From NCBI GenBank assembly GCA_037893225.1, contig JAZGUH010000226.1, positions 372,001 to 436,000 on the forward strand: a stretch of DNA of 64,000 bases, read 5' to 3'. The stretch is from Hippasteria phrygiana (Eukaryota > Echinodermata > Asteroidea > Valvatida > Goniasteridae). Under the pieces are notes generated by a model, which made no database searches, was not told the origin of the DNA, and saw only the letters and a program-made list of their open reading frames with translations. Made by a program: the position numbers and the translations under genes. This document shows, in pieces, positions 1 through 10,704 of this stretch (position 1 is the first letter of the stretch; each line of letters starts with the position of its first letter).

Positions 1-180
1 GGATCAGAAATTACTGACTAAGCCGTTGCTATAGTTTGAAGGGAACTGTAATTTTTCTAAGGCAAGTTTACTTCGAGTTTATTTGAATTAAGAACTATAG
101 TTGAAGTCGTCTATTTTATTTATCTTAATCCATTTAGTTTATTGTTTTTATTTTTCATGATGTTTCTTTTATAAAAGTAA

Positions 181-1216
181 TATAGGTTTTCCCGGACGAT
201 TTCGGAAAAGATGCATTCGTTTTCGTGCGAATTAGAATGAACGTTCACAATCCCGTTTTCTATTTAACAATTGATAATTCTATTTCCATAAAGGTGCGTT
301 CAGTCGTAAAAAATCAGCATACGATTTCCCGAATGTGCACTGAATTTAGTATATTGATAATTCATTTTAGCGCGAATTCGAATGCACATCCGTAATCCTG
401 TTTTCCTTTTAATTTATCATCAATCTATTTCGCTAAATGTGCAGCCGATTTCCCGTGGTTTTTTTTTAATGCATGCCTGGTCAAGCATTGGAATTCATTT
501 ATTTGTTAACAAAAGTAACATATGGGGAACTAAACCAGGTGGTCTTATAGTCTTTTGAAACATACCAAAAAATAAGCTGAAGAAAATCGTTCTTTCTTTG
601 CTCAGTTGCCACGGTCGCATCATACAGCCAAATTTAAATTTCACAGTTGACATACTGGTGGGCCTTCTAAAATATCAAATAATGGTAGACAATCGAACTG
701 ATAAAATAGAGAGAACTTTAAGAAATACAGAAAGACATTAAAATGCAATTAAGACAAAGAACCACCAACAATAAAAAAAATATATTATGATCAATTAGGC
801 CTACAATACATTGATTAATTAATTAATCAATTAAAGTTGTATTATGAATTGTATAGGCCTATATACTTTATTTAAATTGAATGCAGAATTTGCAAATTTA
901 AATTATCAGAAATGAAAAAGAATATTCAATTCAGGCCGTGTCACAATGACAAATCGAATTGCTGCAAAATAGATTGCACATTCTTAATAATCGGCCACGC
1001 ATTCTTCAAACCGAAAGCCTAATCACGTATTTGTAATCGTTCAAATGAAACGTTATGCACATTCATTTATTTGAATGATACAAAATAAGAATTGAATGCT
1101 AGTTTTTGCCAAAATGAAACCGGGATATACGTCGTTCTCAAAATCAGCGCGAAATTGAATTCAAGTTTTACAAATTCAAATACACATCTTGCGAAATCGT
1201 CCGGGAAAACCTGTAA
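181..1216 (+). mobile_element. ~1.03-kb TIR DNA element, copy 1 (non-autonomous)
   Basis: The left end reads TATAGGTTTTCCCGGACGAT. The right end (1190-1215) is its inverted complement, CGAAATCGTCCGGGAAAACC followed by TGTA. This gives imperfect TIRs of about 22-24 bp, with TA at both edges that would fit a TA target duplication. The interior has no coding potential. It is AT-rich and repeats short phrases such as GAATGCAC, CGATTTCCCG and CGTTTTC. A second copy lies at 9564-10631 in the opposite orientation and matches along its length by eye. The superfamily is not assigned; a TA duplication alone would suggest Tc1/mariner-like or similar. Confidence 0.8.
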
Positions 1217-2213
1217 TAATCGTGATATTTGCAATGTAAATTGTTAACTTGATTTCTCATATTTCTGTTTTAATTTTAAAAGAAAGTTTGCTTTTTTAAA
1301 ACTTCATTTTGCCCCTGAAATTGGTTAAAGAAAAAAACCTGTAAACTGTGAAACATAACTGAAACAGTTCGCCAAACTATATATAGGCCTACTAAGTTTC
1401 CATTAATGTTAAACTTAACTCAACGTGTACACGTACGTATATCTGGGCCGTAGCCTGCCCGGAGACAGGGGGGGGGGGGCTCGTCAACCCCCAAAATGGA
1501 ACTTTACCTAGCTCTTGGATTTAGCTAAAAACCTGCCAAATGCATTACGTTTTGGGCGCTATAGTGACTAAAGGTTTTATTAATCCTTTTTAAGGCGGGA
1601 GGGCTGCCCATTAGCGTTGTCCACCAAAATTATATAGAGGGTGGGAACATAATCCCCTGTTCCCAGGATCGTTTCCCAGGCCAGTCATTTCAACAATAAA
1701 GAAAACCAAACAACGAATGTTGGAGATTACATACCCATCCCTTGCCAATGCTCCCTCGGAAGAATGCACTATCAATTCAACTGTTATGATATACATGTTA
1801 TCGGAAAATTGTACCGGCGCGGTATTCGATGTCTCTTGTCTGTCCTGGGAAATTTTTGAAAATGTGTGCTGATCTTTGTGTATTCCGGTTTATGTAAAAG
1901 CCAATGACCCATAAAATGTATATGACAAGGGGGAATTATTGGGGGGGGGGGGGGGGGGGGGGGGACACTGCCATAGCCGTCCCCTCCACAAAAAGTATTG
2001 GGGGGCGTGTCCCCCGTCCCCCGGGATCGCCGCCCATGGTCCCCAGGATCATTTTCGGCACGGATTTACGCCAGTGGCATCCACTCATTTTCAAACCTGT
2101 AGTTACAAAGCCACGTGGATGGGAAGGGACGGGTGTCCATTAACCATGTTCGGGTATAGGCCTGCTGCCATCGTGTAGTTTCAATATGTTTAAAAAGGAG
2201 TCTCACTTGTAAC
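1217..2213. other. Intergenic DNA with G-tracts; no gene seen
   Basis: AT-rich DNA without a convincing coding frame. It holds a 12-base G run at 1468-1479 and, from about 1941 to 2075, a G/C-rich stretch with GGGGGG and CCCCC blocks. The latter looks like an interspersed G-rich repeat. Long translated frames across 1904-2178 are produced only by the poly-G (glycine) run. Confidence 0.5.
1941..1964 (+). repeat. Poly-G tract (24 G)
   Basis: An uninterrupted run of 24 G. Similar runs occur at 1468-1479 (12 G) and 3759-3779 (21 G), and a 20-base C run at 4351-4370. All lie in the left, non-array part of the window. Confidence 0.95.
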
Positions 2214-2286
2214 AGCTCAGTGGTCGAGTGGTTAAGCGAGTCGTTCATCGATTCCTAATCCGAGTGTTCGATTCCCAGTATTCTTT
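2214..2286 (+). repeat. tRNA-like relic, possible SINE head
   Basis: Contains a box-A-like TGGTCGAGTGG (2221-2231) and a box-B-like TGTTCGATTCC (2265-2275). They are 44 bases apart, which is the spacing of a class I tRNA gene. The acceptor and T stems do not pair well, so this is not a functional tRNA. It may be a decayed tRNA gene or the Pol III promoter head of a tRNA-derived SINE. No repeat copy elsewhere in the window supports the SINE reading. Confidence 0.35.
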
Positions 2287-2773
2287 TTCTTCAGAAATGT
2301 GATTCTCATTATTTATATGAGTATTCATTTAGGCCTACCGTCTCCAAACGCCAACTGTGCAGTGGCTTGGTCGATAAACGCAGTGCAGTTAACCGCTCGT
2401 GAAGTCCAGGTAGGCCTAAGTCGTATACGGGAAAGATATACGTTTTGTCTGTCTCGTCGTTCAAATTTTTCTCTAATTATTATTATGTTTAAGGACATTT
2501 TATGCACGCTTCGACTTCTTAGAATATGAACCCATGTCTGTGGCCGCAATTGTACACGTTTCTTTTCTTTTCTTTTATTGAGCATTCAGTATAATTATTA
2601 TTAAGGGCAATTCGATCCTCTCGGTGTTCCCTACCTCTGCCCAGTATTAAGTGGCGCACCGCTAGGATTTGACTTGGGGGTAGGGGTTCAACATTAAAAA
2701 GAAAATCAATTCCCCCAAATTTGTTTGAAGAAAAAAAATACTAGCCCCGGAAAATAATTTTGAAAAGCTCGGT

Positions 2774-2795
2774 GGGGGTGGGTGGGCGGGTTGGG
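2774..2795 (+). other. G-quadruplex-forming motif
   Basis: Five runs of three or more G are separated by 1-2 base loops (GGGGG T GGG T GGG C GGG TT GGG). This is a canonical short-loop intramolecular G4 pattern on the + strand. A further GGGGGTGGG follows at about 2804. There is no gene context to assign a role. Confidence 0.7.
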
Positions 2796-2871
2796 ATCAA
2801 GGTGGGGGTGGGTCTTGTTAGGCCTCTTCTGACGTTGGCGGCGCCATTTATACATGTATTGGTGTAGGCAA

Positions 2872-3063
2872 ATGCTGCGTTCCAATCACGTCGTGTTTTC
2901 CGTGTTCACGAGTTCACAAGTCTGGTAACTCGTATTCACCAGTGGTGAACTGGAGGCGGGATTTTCTTCTCGAGTTTACGACTTGCTTGACGACATGTGC
3001 GCGTGCGCATTGGTGCAACCATCTCGTAAACACGAGAAACACGACGTGTTTGGAACGCAGCAT
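2872..3063 (+). mobile_element. 192-bp MITE with ~40-bp TIRs
   Basis: Begins ATGCTGCGTTCCAA and ends TTGGAACGCAGCAT. The two ends are complementary for about 40 bases with few mismatches, covering the CACGTCGTGTTT and CGTGTTYACGAG segments. The interior is short, non-coding and partly self-complementary (CACCAGTGGTGAA). It is a typical miniature inverted-repeat element. No clear target duplication is visible, so the superfamily is open. Apparent frames across it on both strands are by-products of the palindrome. Confidence 0.8.
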
Positions 3064-3404
3064 ATATGTCGCCGCCGGGGAAAAAATGACACGTCTTGCC
3101 TCAACCTCCCACCAGGCGCCGCCCTTGAGTGACCCACTACCAGTATTCTTATTTTCATTGTTAACACATTGGCATTTAAATCACCTTTAAATCGCGTTCT
3201 TTCAAAAAATTACATATGATTTGAGCCATGAATTGACGGTCCGAGAAGGCTCAACTTGGAATGAACTGAGTATCCCCAATGTGATATAGGCCTACTCTTA
3301 TTTGTCTGACGGCCCCTGGAACAAGGGAACCAACATTTTTGGACTGTTCTCCATTATTTATGCATAACCACGAAGTTTCGGACGCCGGTATTGCTTGATT
3401 CATG

Positions 3405-3581
3405 CACTGTAAAGACGTTGGGTAAAACATAATTGGGTAACTGTAATACCCAACATTGGTATTAATTCAGGTAAAAATTGCCCAATTATTGGGAAGAATT
3501 TACCTAAGATTTTGGGTTGTTGATTAGTTGCCCAACATTGGGCAAAATATCAACCCATTTTGACCAACTTTGTTTAGAGTG
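3405..3581 (+). mobile_element. 177-bp palindromic TTGGGTA-type MITE
   Basis: Ends are CACTGTAAA at the left and TTTAGAGTG at the right, imperfectly inverted. Inside are many inverted TTGGGTA/TACCCAA and GCCCAA/TTGGGC words, so the whole stretch folds on itself. Similar CACTGTAAA/TTGGGTAA foldbacks are familiar dispersed repeats in aquatic animal genomes (general knowledge). The family was not identified here. Confidence 0.6.
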
Positions 3582-5011
3582 TGGAGGTAGGTATTCCTAC
3601 CTCCATGCTCGGATTGAACAAAACATTTGTGTTTACAACTCAAAGGCGAGAGGTTTTTCTGAATAATTTTGATGGGGTCGTGTGGATTTTGTGGGCGGTG
3701 ATTTTTTTTAAAGTGTTTTTATCATTTTTGTTTAGCGGAACTCGTCACCGAGCCGGGAGGGGGGGGGGGGGGGGGGGGGACCCGGCCTACGGGCCTGTAT
3801 ATGTAAACGCATAGAAATTGAAATCAACTCAAATTTGATATGATTTTGTTTTTTTTCAATTTTTGTAAATTAGCATCTCGTGCTTGTTTTATTCTCAAAG
3901 CAATTTTGCTTTTCACAGTTGATTTCTGCATTTCTGCAAGTACGACCACACGCAGAACGGAAACAAAACACTACTGATACTGATAACGGGAACAGACCGT
4001 ATTGGCGGGCCCATTAGCGCTGATTTGACGGGTCGTGTATCACCACAGTGTGAGGTGTTAATCTCGCGACCCTGGAATTTGTGCAGTGATTACATGACGG
4101 GGCTGATGAGCTGTGTGCAATACGCGCACAGGCCCCGTATCAAGTCCACGGGTATTACTGGCAATTAAGTGATTACACTAAGACGGGTTAGGACCGGCTC
4201 CTTTGATGCGTGAGTCCCGATCAATTTGCACAATCAGTGAGTGGGGGACTGGCGATGGATTTACACAGATAGCTAGTGGGTGATACGACACGAGAGGCCT
4301 ATAGCCATCATGACCCTAACCCCACAGCCTTGAATGTGGGTGGTTCAGTGCCCCCCCCCCCCCCCCCCCCTGCCCACAGCCTGCATTCCAGCCCCCTTCC
4401 CTCCAGTCCCTTCAGGCTGTGACCTGTATAGTTACGGAGTCTGTGATTGAACGAAATTGATGTGAATTTGTGAAATCTGTTCCGTTCAGTCTTTTGTTTG
4501 TGAATTATGGCTGTATTCTGTTGTGCTTGCTGATTCGTTCCACGATATCATGTTCATGAATGAATACAAATAACTATAAGCAAGTTTGTTGTTGCTGTAA
4601 TCAGGAAAATCGTCTTGCAGTCTTTATAACCATGTGGTTTTTTATTGTATCGCCGTATAACTGCAATAGCACAAGCGTTTATCCGTTAATTTTAATGGAT
4701 GATTTTTAAGTATCTCTCCTGACTTTTTGGCCCTTTAAACACCTTAAGAAGATACGAACAGTCAAGGGGTTGCTTAGATTTCTGAACACTTGTTTTGACC
4801 GAAGTCCTATCGGTCATTCCGATTTTCAATAAACGGAAACCATTTTGGTCACGCATAAATTAACGTGTCTGCTGACAATCGTTTAGTTTCAGAACCATGA
4901 CAGACTGAAAATGCTTCGTTTTGAGCGACACAAGCGTTTGCACATGAGAAATACAAGAGGTTCAGTACTCGGGCTGGTAATTTAACACAATTTCCAAGTT
5001 CAATTTAACTG
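3582..5011. other. Intergenic DNA; no gene seen
   Basis: Starts with a 9-bp-stem hairpin (GGAGGTAGG, loop TATT, CCTACCTCC; 3583-3604). It then holds a 21-G run (3759-3779), a moderately GC-rich stretch at 3950-4300 and a 20-C run (4351-4370). The remainder is AT-rich. No splice-bounded coding exon or RNA gene could be supported. Confidence 0.5.
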
Positions 5012-5419
5012 CTTACCTTTACCTTTACCTTTACCTAGGCGTCGTCCATCCACTGCAGGATGTAGCCCTCTGTCAGACCCCTTCAGGTGGTTCTTTCCTT
5101 TGCTGTCCTTCTCCATGTCCCCGCAACCATCTTTGATAATCTTTTGTGTGGTCTACCTCTAGATCTTTTTCCTATTCTGCATGGGTTGCCATTCTGTTGT
5201 TCTTAATGTCCATCTGTTGTCTGTAATCCTGGCTACATGTACTTCCCAATTCCATTTCATTGTGTTGACATATTTGGCGATGTCTTTTACTTTGGTTTTT
5301 TCCCTGAGTATTTGATTGGGTATCCGGTCTTGTAGTGAAATTCCTAGCATCTTTCTTTTTTTAAACTGCTTACGATCTGACAAACATAGAAGTATTTCCA
5401 TTTTTTTAAATCTTAACAT
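5012..5419 (-). pseudogene. 5'-truncated RTE-type LINE: reverse transcriptase C-terminal tail
   Basis: On the minus strand the translation carries the signature tail of RTE-clade endonuclease/reverse transcriptases: MLGISLQDR, then TKVKDIAKY, then KWNWEVHVARITDNRW and a TEWQP segment. After a one-base frameshift near 5165 the neighbouring frame continues RSRGRPHKR. Further on, beyond an in-frame stop near 5091, it reads GYILQWMDDA and a stop. This is followed by a short 3' tail of GGTAAA repeats (5012-5036), and RTE elements typically have very short 3' regions ending in tandem repeats. The polymerase core and endonuclease are missing. The upstream residues to 5419 are only weakly similar, so the true 5' break may lie near 5340. 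A dead copy. Confidence 0.8.
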
Positions 5420-6027
5420 AAATCATGAATTCCAACAGGAGCGATTTGCTCTATACATACCGGGTAGGCCTAGGTTAATGCTGTTGTTTTTCTCAATAAT
5501 GAATAGACTTAGGCATATTGTGGGTATTTTATATTCCTTGTCTTCTTTCAGTTTTAAAACATTTTGTTGTTCATAATATAAAGCAAAAACAACGAAAGAA
5601 ATTTTAAAAGAAAACAAAGGTATAGATTGGCACAAATTATTATGAATGTCGCTTTTGTCCTACAGCTGTCGAGACCGGACAAAAACAAATGTTTAATTCT
5701 ATATTATAGTTACATCACACAGCGCGATCGTGGTTGCCATATCACAATCTCTAGCAACGTAGCATCCATCAACGCATTAAACGATTACAGGAAATTACAG
5801 ATAAAGATTGACTCAATAATTGATACTGAGCGTTGTTTGTTTGTTCGTGTGTGTGTGTTGAAGTCCAGTCAGTTATTAGGCTCGTTCAATCATTGCAGGC
5901 TCGATGACAAGAACGCGCTCTGTTTCAAGTTGACATCAGGCTTTGATTATTATTGAGGCTAAACGTTGTGCTTTTATTGGGTGCTTAGGTTTAAGCCCGT
6001 CCGCCTATTGGAATGGTTCGGGTTTTT
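5420..6027. other. AT-rich intergenic DNA; no gene seen
   Basis: Contains a TAGGCCTA word near 5465 and long AT-rich stretches. Frames on both strands of about 70-110 codons are open but show no recognisable domain, no codon-use signal and no convincing start. Nothing is called. Confidence 0.4.
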
Positions 6028-7245
6028 ATAGGTTTTCCCGGCCAATTTCACCATATTTTCGTTCATTTTAACGCCTGGCTCATTCAATTTAGATTAAAAT
6101 TTAATGATCACGCAGATCGTCATTCGACAATCAAAATTAATCATTCAAATTCACTATCCGAGCTATATATTATCTTTTAGCTTCAGTCGTGCCTGTAAAA
6201 GATGCATTCAAATTGAAAGTATCGTATTGTTCATTCAATTTTGTCTGGACCAGCAGCAAGGGGTTGATCGAGAATTCATTTTCATTAATGGGCAAACATA
6301 TTTCACCTTTTTTCAAGCATCTTTTCCTGCATGTCCACATTTCTGCATGTCCGTACTCCTACAAAAAGCGGAGGTATCTCATCGTAAATCATATCTGACG
6401 TTTTCAATCCATAGATGCACGCCTCTCTTTCTTATTTTTTTCAGACAGATAAGATGGCGAGCCTACGGGAGGTGAGGTGTGATCGTCTGATGGAATCGGC
6501 CCAAGAAAACAAATTACCCTAGAGAAGTGTTCCCGATATTACAACCATTGCCAAACATACATGCCCCGATGTCTTGCACATGAAGAGATCGATGGTTGAA
6601 TCAGAACAAAAAAGAACAGTAAACAAAGTTAAAAAACTAAAGGATTCATAAACATGTCAACATAGGATGCCCCTTATTTTTTGGTCAAACTTTAAAACAA
6701 ACAAACAAACAAAGATTAACAGTGAAAAAGAAAATTCCTTAGCCCTTTTCATTTCATTAGTTCGTTACATCATCCATCCCTCATATCAGTTCAGATGATA
6801 TGTTATAGTTTTTTCTATTATAAAGTGTACACAATTTTATCAAAAACCTCAGAAGACAATAAGAAAATATATCAATTAAAAAATCTTATTAATTTGAATG
6901 ACCATTTGATGAAAATGATTGCCCATAAACGAATAAGAAAAGAAAAGCATGGTCATACGTCATTATGCACGCCGACGTTCGCTAATTTGAATGCTTTAAC
7001 CGTCGAAGGATGTCACAAAACTCAATGTAAGAATGCAACAAATGAAGTCTTGAATGCACCAAAACGAAATAGAATGCCCCTAAACGAAAACGAACCGTTT
7101 AGGAACAAAATCCTGGATGCTTCAAAATCTAAAATTGAATGCCAAAAAAATGAAAAAGAAACCTTAATTTAACAACGCGAATTTGAATGACCAATAACGA
7201 AAATGATCAGAAAAAAAATTCGAAATTATCCTGAAAAACCACTAT
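6028..7245 (+). mobile_element. Diverged third relative of the ~1-kb TIR element
   Basis: The left end, ATAGGTTTTCCCGGCCAATT, matches the terminal repeat of the elements at 181 and 9564. The right end at about 7221-7240 (CGAAATTATCCTGAAAAACC) is a mutated inverted copy of the same terminus. The interior again repeats phrases like GAATGCAC, TTGAATG and AAACGAA, but does not align base for base with the other two. It contains a (CAAA)n microsatellite at 6696-6715. Probably an old or differently built member of the same family. Confidence 0.6.
6445..6471 (+). other. Candidate micro-exon with start codon (speculative)
   Basis: A pyrimidine tract ending in TTTTTTCAG (to 6444) precedes 27 bases containing AAGATGGCG, a good Kozak-like start at 6454. 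These are followed by GTGAGG, a good 5' splice site. It would encode MASLRE and end in phase 0. That phase matches an acceptor at 7620. It sits inside the diverged TIR element, which argues against it. Offered only as a hypothesis. Confidence 0.15.
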
Positions 7246-9024
7246 ATGTAGGTAGTTTTGAATAATTTGTTGTGGTTTTTAATGTTTAACTTGTGACACT
7301 GTTGTTAACACACGGGAGATAGAATTTCATGTTTTTATTCATGATGGAAATTTTTTTAAAGGCTTTTCTATTTCTATAATTTCATGGTTTTGAAGCTAGC
7401 TATGTGTCTCTTGTTTAGACTGGCTCCCACCCCCAAATATTGAGACCATAGTTAGTTCAGGTACGGCGCTTGTGATTGGCCCTCGTGTGCGCAAGCGCAG
7501 TAATAATTTCCCATTTTTGTACGAGTTGGATGTACATCCCCCATTCATTTCATTTCTATGTTTTTCCTCCAACCTCTAAAACTGAACATTTCTTCGTCGT
7601 CTTTCTACAGGTTTCTTCAGGCTTTCGAAGTACAGTGCAATAAATGCGCCTTTGAGGAATCTTTGGTTTCATTACCAGAAAGAATTAAAGTAAATGACAT
7701 AATTACAAATTTTAAAGTTAAATTGGAAGACGAAATAGCAGTGGTTTTGTTTTTGGTTCAGGCTCATCAGTCAAGCGTGTGGAACGTGGACTAACCCGTT
7801 TGGCACAAAGTACGGTACCATTGCTCAAGAGAATATATATGCGAAGGCGACTTTTTCTTCACCGTTCATGCTTAAAGGTATGATATAGAATTGGTAGAGA
7901 AGACAACACATTTGCAAGCAGTTTCCTCACTTTATGTGATTTGACATATATATGAAATAAACTTGTGAAAGTTTAAGCTCTGCTCTCCAGGTCACGAGAA
8001 AATGAAGAAAAAAACCGGGTAATGAGCTTCATTCGACTGTTCATAAGGAAATAAGCCAATGCACTTTTGGAGGTTTGCAGACAGAAATAATTTGTCAGGA
8101 GTATTTGTATACTGGTGTCATCTTCACAAACGGTATACGGTAAGCTTTTTAGATTGAAACTAATCATTTTTTTTAGATCATTACTAAGCCTGTAGCATAT
8201 CTTTAAAAGTCCATACTGCAACAATATGTAAAAGAATTGTTTCAATGAGAGGTATATTAACATTTCTGCCAAAAGTGAGTTTTCATACCAGTTTATAATT
8301 TCAGCGTGGTGAAAAGCCTGCATGATAGAGGATTGCAGAAACTCAGTGTGGATATAGCCTATCACACTGTGTGAGCATGTGTGATTCCGTGTTGGGAAAA
8401 CTGTTGTGTATAGGCCCTACTTGGTGTTTCTGTTGCTTATCTTCAGTAGAGACGAATAGAGCATTTCTCCTGTGTTTTTTAACAGCCCTTAGTTTCAAAC
8501 TCAAGCTTGCCTCCACAAGCAAAACAGTTTATCATTGATTACGTGCCTTCCAACACCATAGGACATACATCTACCCCGGCCGATCCAGCGGCCAGGTTGG
8601 CGGTCGACGAGCCATTTTTCCAATCTTTCATCGAGCTCGCTCTGCAGAGTTCTAACGGCGCATGCAGCCGGCACGCGCGGTGCAGGAATGAAATGAATAC
8701 TAATTGGATAAAGTCATCATCTTTATGGCCATGTGTGCGCGCCCCACCGTCGCGTATTGTGTTGCTGTATCGTTCGCCTTGTTATGGCGGGTTCCATGCA
8801 TGGTGACTTTAGTCCAAAGCCCTTCGGTTTCTAAAATGTGGCCCAACTCAACAAAATGAGTCACAAACGTCGCCAAATATACTGTTGAGTTTAAGTCCTT
8901 TAAAAATAAATCTAACACTGTAACAATGGAAATCAATAAGAATTGCCAAGGTGTTCTTCAGCATGGGATGTAAAAACTGTGTGTTATAGAATTGCGGTCG
9001 AAAGTTTACGTCTACACTTTATAT
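7246..9024. other. Intergenic or intronic DNA with a possible exon
   Basis: Apart from the candidate exon at 7611-7794 this stretch is AT-rich. The exception is a GC- and CpG-richer patch at about 8570-8790 (CGGCCGATCC, GGTCGACGAG, GGCACGCGCGG), which could be a small promoter-like or exonic segment. A 130-codon minus-strand frame at 7973-8365 opens with GTG and has no recognisable domain. Confidence 0.4.
7611..7794 (+). other. Candidate 3'-terminal coding exon, unrecognised
   Basis: A strong acceptor (CTTTCTACAG, ending 7610; a second CAG at 7620) is followed by an open frame to TAA at 7792-7794. The frame has a balanced, protein-like composition, including AFEVQCNKCAFEESLVSLPE and, later, NFKVKLEDEIAVVLFLVQ with a CxxC pair. 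An AATAAA signal lies at 7956-7961. Using the acceptor at 7620 the frame is phase 0, the same as the donor at 6471. There is no recognised domain and no second exon is proven. It could equally be chance. Confidence 0.25.
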
Positions 9025-9151
9025 ACCAAGAATTTACAATGGACAAATTACAAGAACGATTGAAGGAACAATCTCCAAGACTTGGAGATTGCTTTCAATC
9101 GTTCTTGAAACTGCTTTGTTTCTTGTAATTTGTCCATTGTAAATTATTGGT
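9025..9151 (+). repeat. 127-bp foldback hairpin
   Basis: The left arm (ACCAAGAATTTACAATGGAC to CAATCTCCAAG) is repeated almost perfectly in inverted form (CTTGGAGATTG to TCCATTGTAAATTATTGGT). The arms are about 55 bp with only a 1-2 base loop. The right arm has one 18-base extra segment (around 9111-9128) that would bulge out. This is a recent inverted duplication or a tiny foldback element. If transcribed it would form a long dsRNA hairpin. Confidence 0.9.
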
Positions 9152-9563
9152 AGGCCTATATCAATCAAATCATGCTTCCAAAGTCCTTCCTCATGCATGT
9201 ATAATCATTCGGATTTTGTTCCCAGCTCTGGGATGAATGCAGAATTTGTTTGCTACAGCGGTGTATGATCTAAACTTTCCACCGGAACTGTACCGGTAGT
9301 AAGATGAAGAGCTCCGTTTTCTCTTTCTAATGCAAGCAGAGTAAAAAGTGAAGTGAAATGTCCTTAACACCTATTTTGTAGGATTATTCTCAAAATAATT
9401 ATCCAGGACCTTTTTGTTTTTCAATTCCAAGTTTCCATTTTCTTCGCTTTTTGAAAAGGTCCCCCGAAATTGATTTGTTTCAAAGGTAGTATACACGATT
9501 GGTAATCCTCCAACTTTTTTTTACTGAATTATTACGAAATACTGTACTAGACCTGTAAGTTAA
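9152..9563. other. AT-rich intergenic DNA; nothing recognised
   Basis: Separates the foldback hairpin from the second TIR element. A TAGGCCTA word is at its left edge. No coding or RNA feature was found. Confidence 0.4.
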
Positions 9564-10631
9564 TATAGGTTTTCCCGGACGATTTCGCAAGATGTGCATA
9601 AATGTTTGTAAAACTTGAATTCAATTTCGCGCTGATTTTGAGAACGACGTATATCCGGGTTTCATTTTCGCAAAAACTAGCATTCGATTTCATTTTGTAT
9701 CATTCAAATAAATGAATGTGCATAACGTTTCATTTAAACGATTACAAATACGTGATTAGGCTTTCGGTTTGACGTATGCGTGGCCGATTATTAAGAATGT
9801 GCAATCTATTTCGCAGCAAATCGATTTGTCATTGTGGCACGGCCTGAATTGAATATTCGTTTTCATTTGTTACAATTTAAATTCGCAAATTCTGCATCCA
9901 ATTTAAATAAAGTAGGCCTATACAATTCATGATACAACTTTAATTGATTAATTAATTAATGAATCAATGTATTGTAGACCTAATTGATCATTAATGTGTT
10001 TGTTCTTTTTTATTGTTGGTGGTTCTTTGTCTTAATTGTATTTTCATGTCTTTCTGTATTTCTTAGAGTTCTCTCTCATTTTATCAGTTCGATTGTCTAC
10101 CATTATTGGATATTTTAGGAGGCCTATACCGGTATGTCAACTGTGAAATGTTGCTATATGATGCGACCGTGGCAAATGCTGAGAAAAGAACGATTTTCTT
10201 CAGCTTATTTTTTGGTATATTTCAAAAGACTATAAGACCACCTGGTTTAGTTCCCCATATGTTACTTTTGTTAACAAATAAATGAATTCCAATGCTTGAC
10301 CAGGGATGCATTAAAAATATTTTTAAAAACACTACGCGGGAAATCGGCTGCACATTTAGCGAAATAGATTGGTGATAAATTAAAAGGAAAACAGGATTGC
10401 GGATGTGCATTCGAATTCGCGCTAAAATGATTTATCAATTACTAATTCAGTGCACATTCGGGAAATCGTACGCTGATTTTTTACATCTGAATGCACCTTT
10501 ATGGAAATAGAATTATCTATTGCTAAATAGAAAACGGGATTGTGAACGTTCATTCTATTTCGCACGAAAACGAATGCATCTTTTACAAATTAATGTGCAC
10601 ATTTTCCGAAATCGTCCGGGAAAACCTATAG
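9564..10631 (-). mobile_element. ~1.07-kb TIR DNA element, copy 2 (inverted)
   Basis: Bounded by TATAGGTTTTCCCGGACGAT at the left and the inverted complement, ending CCGGGAAAACCTATA, at the right. It is the reverse complement of the element at 181-1216. For example, its GAATTTGCGAATTTAAATTG-type core, the TTAATTAATTAAT stretch and the AACTAAACCAGGTGG phrase recur in inverted order. Small indels and substitutions indicate independent ageing. No transposase is encoded. Confidence 0.85.
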
Positions 10632-10704
10632 TAGTCTCAATCATCCTGTAAAATGATGGCACCTGGGGTGCTGTCGTTTTCAAGAAAAGTTGAAATTTAT
10701 ATCG

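Noticed and set aside
1904..2178. Glycine-rich open frames near 1.9-2.2 kb
   Set aside because: Caused by the 24-base poly-G run; two overlapping frames on the same strand are open for the same reason.
7973..8365. 130-codon minus-strand frame
   Set aside because: Starts with GTG, very L/S/F-rich as expected from AT-rich DNA, no domain, no splice context.
8507..8806. 99-codon frame over the GC-richer patch
   Set aside because: Begins at TTG and has no recognised domain; kept only as a possible promoter-like or exonic patch.
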